Shown piece by piece: positions 1-20,457 of a stretch of DNA of 20,457 bases. The DNA is taken from positions 633,569 through 654,025 of the forward strand of contig BJOX01000177.1 in NCBI GenBank assembly GCA_009731375.1, written 5' to 3'. The position numbers and the translations under genes were made by a program. The DNA comes from Paulinella micropora (Eukaryota; Cercozoa; Imbricatea; Euglyphida). Numbering within the stretch: the first letter of the stretch is position 1; each line of letters begins with the position of its first letter. The notes under the pieces are model-generated. The model had not been told where the DNA came from. It made no database searches and saw only the letters and a list, made by a program, of their open reading frames with translations.

Positions 1-18743
<18,743 letters not shown>

Positions 18744-18915
18744 CTGTATATATATATATATGCATATGTCTATGTCTATGTATATGTATATGTACATGTA
18801 TATGTATATACACATACACATACACATATGCACACACACACACACACACATACACATACACATACACATACACATACATATACATATACATATAAATATA
18901 CATATACATATACAT

Positions 18916-18948
<33 letters not shown>

Positions 18949-18968
18949 TACACATACACATACACATG

Positions 18969-19013
<45 letters not shown>

Positions 19014-19223
19014 GTACATACACATATACATATACATGTACATGCACATGTACATGTACATGTACATGTACATGTACATGTACATGATGTACATGTACAT
19101 GTACAGGTACATGGTACATGGTACATGTACACGTACACAGACACAGACACAGACATAGACATAGACATAGACATAGACATAGACATATACATATACATAT
19201 GCATATACATATACATACATATG

Positions 19224-19261
<38 letters not shown>

Positions 19262-19263
19262 CT

Positions 19264-19313
<50 letters not shown>

Positions 19314-19794
19314 GACATGTATATGTATATGATTTCACTTCCTCTCCACTGGCCTTTTTCACACCTCCTTTGACAGATCGATGGTGAACTGTAAGTGAAT
19401 AGGTAGGTAGGTAAGTAAGTAAGAAAGTAGGTTTCGGTAGGTAGGGTAGGTAGGGTAGGTAGGTAGGTAGGGTAGGTAGGTAGGCAAAGATGTCTGTATC
19501 CATGCAGGTATCTACTATAACTTCATTGCATGAAATTGATTTCATTTCCATGCATGAATGTATGAATATTCATACAGTTGATTTCAATTCTTCTCCGCTT
19601 GCCTTCTTCATCTCCTTCGATATATCGATAATGACATATATGTATGTACGAACGTACGTACGTAACCGTAGGTACGGACGGGTACGTACGTACGTATGTA
19701 CGTACGTACGTATGTATGTATGTATGTATGTATGTATGTATGTATGTACGTATATATGTATGTACGTATGAGAAGGAAAGAAAGAAACAAAGAA

Positions 19795-19827
<33 letters not shown>

Positions 19828-19833
19828 CAGAGA

Positions 19834-19897
<64 letters not shown>

Positions 19898-20109
19898 CAC
19901 ACACACACACACACATACAGAGAGAGAGAGAGAGAGAAGAACGACAATGAGAGGGGGGTGGGGTGGGGGGGAGATAGGGAGCACAAGGAAGTAAGGGAAA
20001 AAATAAAAAGACAGAGAAAAAGCGACACGGGAAAGAAAGAGTTTATATCTTACATATTGAAGGAGTAAGTTTACATCAACTTTGTGTGATTCATAGAGAG
20101 AAAGATTAC
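18744..20109 (-). repeat. region upstream of E1: CATATA hexamers, ACATGT, TAGG, TACG, GA arrays
   Basis: (ACATAT)/(ACACAT)n 18775-19030, self-complementary (ACATGT)n 19033-19132, (ACAGAC)/(ACATAG) and (ACATAT)n to 19320, (GGTA)n 19400-19485, (TACG)/(TATG)n 19645-19765, (GA)n with CAGA and CACA variants 19768-19938, then purine-rich unique DNA 19939-20109. Two E1 echoes lie inside. No complete exon seen. Confidence 0.8.
19331..19634 (-). repeat. two diverged E1 echoes upstream of E1
   Basis: Copy at 19331-19388 keeps an acceptor (cacttacag|TTC) but has a 2-nt insertion (GAGGTG-TG-AAAAAGG) that breaks the frame, and no donor. Copy at about 19576-19634 is in frame (I-D-I-S-K-E-M-K-K-A-S-G-E-E-L-K-S) but lacks the E1 acceptor and ends before the donor. 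A short stretch near 19531-19550 (GAAATGAAATCAAT) may be a third remnant. Confidence 0.8.
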
Positions 20110-20127
20110 ATCAAGTTTGTGTGATTT
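20110..20127 (-). CDS. possible 18-nt micro-exon
   Basis: Between ttcaagcag| and |gtaatc, reads KSHKLD in phase 0, so it would be frame-neutral before E1. A tail-like copy at about 20074-20091 (ESHKVD then gtaaac) lies downstream, the same echo arrangement seen for firm exons. That is the main reason to list it. Confidence 0.3.
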
Positions 20128-20175
20128 CTGCTTGAATTGTCATTTTCCCCTCTAAATATGGCATTTCCATTCTAC

Positions 20176-20222
20176 TATCGCACCAAGTCTGTCTTCCTCT
20201 CCCATAGCCTTGTTTGACAGCG
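20176..20222 (-). CDS. possible exon
   Basis: Acceptor tctatatgcag| is good. The frame reads LSNKAMGEEDRLGAI if it ends at ATA|gtagaa (phase 0, fits E1), or stops two residues earlier at CTTG|gtgcga (phase does not fit E1). Acidic, helix-like. No homology recognised. The only substantial non-repetitive island in the last 500 bases. Confidence 0.35.
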
Positions 20223-20320
20223 CTGCATATAGACAAACAGATAGATTGATAGATTGATAGACGAATTGATAGGTAGGTAGATAGGTAGATAGGTAGGTAG
20301 GTAGGTAGGTAGGTAGGTAA

Positions 20321-20366
<46 letters not shown>

Positions 20367-20457
20367 GGATGGATGGATGGATGCATGGATGGATGGATGG
20401 ATGGATGGATGGATAGATGGATAGTTAGATAGATAGATAGATAGATAGATAGGTAGG
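20223..20457. repeat. (GATA)/(GGTA)/(GATG)n array to the window end
   Basis: GATT, GATA, GGTA and GATG tetranucleotide blocks in succession. In gene sense this is (TATC)n, pyrimidine-rich, leading into the candidate acceptor at 20222. No coding sequence. Confidence 0.9.

Overview
This is eukaryotic nuclear DNA, about 90% simple-sequence repeat, with one split gene on the minus strand hidden in it. Evidence for a eukaryote is GT-AG introns, a 265-bp tRNA-derived SINE present twice, and microsatellites of every unit size from 1 to 6. The organism cannot be named from this window. The protein family points to an opisthokont or another eukaryote that has muniscins. The long poly-His, poly-Ser, poly-Thr, poly-Val, poly-Met, CMYV and LSIY reading frames are repeat translations, not genes.

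Gene. Short non-repetitive islands sit between the repeats. On the minus strand I read 19 of them (E1 at 18743 down to E19 at 1) as exons bounded by AG and GT. Joined in order they give 1242 nt, exactly 414 codons, with no stop and with a matching codon phase at all 18 junctions. I chose among alternative acceptors at three places (E3, E6, E19), so about 15 junctions are independent tests. Two more small islands upstream (20110-20127, 20176-20222) are weaker candidates.

Product. In gene order: a charged helix-like segment (E1); a Lys-rich patch (E2-E3); a long Ser/Pro/Thr/Lys-rich, presumably disordered linker that keeps repeating S-P-x-K-like motifs (E3-E9); then about 180 residues of beta-rich sequence (end of E10 to E19). 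That last part resembles the mu-homology domain of muniscins (FCHO1/2, SGIP1, Syp1, plant/amoeba TML/TCUP), which act in early clathrin-mediated endocytosis. The layout polybasic patch, linker, muHD is also that of FCHO proteins. If so, an F-BAR domain would lie beyond 20457 and the last 60-70 residues of the muHD beyond position 1. The assignment was made by eye and is an inference.

Echoes. At least eleven of the exons are accompanied by truncated copies inside the neighbouring microsatellite. Copies of an exon's 3' end with its donor lie downstream of the intact exon; copies of an exon's 5' end with its acceptor lie upstream. Each array repeats [exon edge + splice site + microsatellite] as one unit, up to 7-9 times. 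In one intron the truncated copies appear to have gained a new acceptor and become 30-nt, frame-neutral candidate cassette exons.

Layout from left to right: E19 and (GA)n (1-546); E18; TATG and GAT arrays with a gap (606-2318); E17; ATC arrays and a gap; E16; (TAG)n and CG tract; E15; TACA array with seven echoes; E14; GATA array; E13; AAT and GATA arrays; E12; E11; E10; SINE copy 1; E9; GGTGA array; E8; E7; E6; the 12-13.6 kb echo array; E5; SINE copy 2 and (CAA)n; E4; a 285-base gap; E3; CATA, AACAT and ATTACC arrays; E2; ATGTAT arrays; E1; then hexamer, TACG, GA and GATA/GATG arrays to the end.
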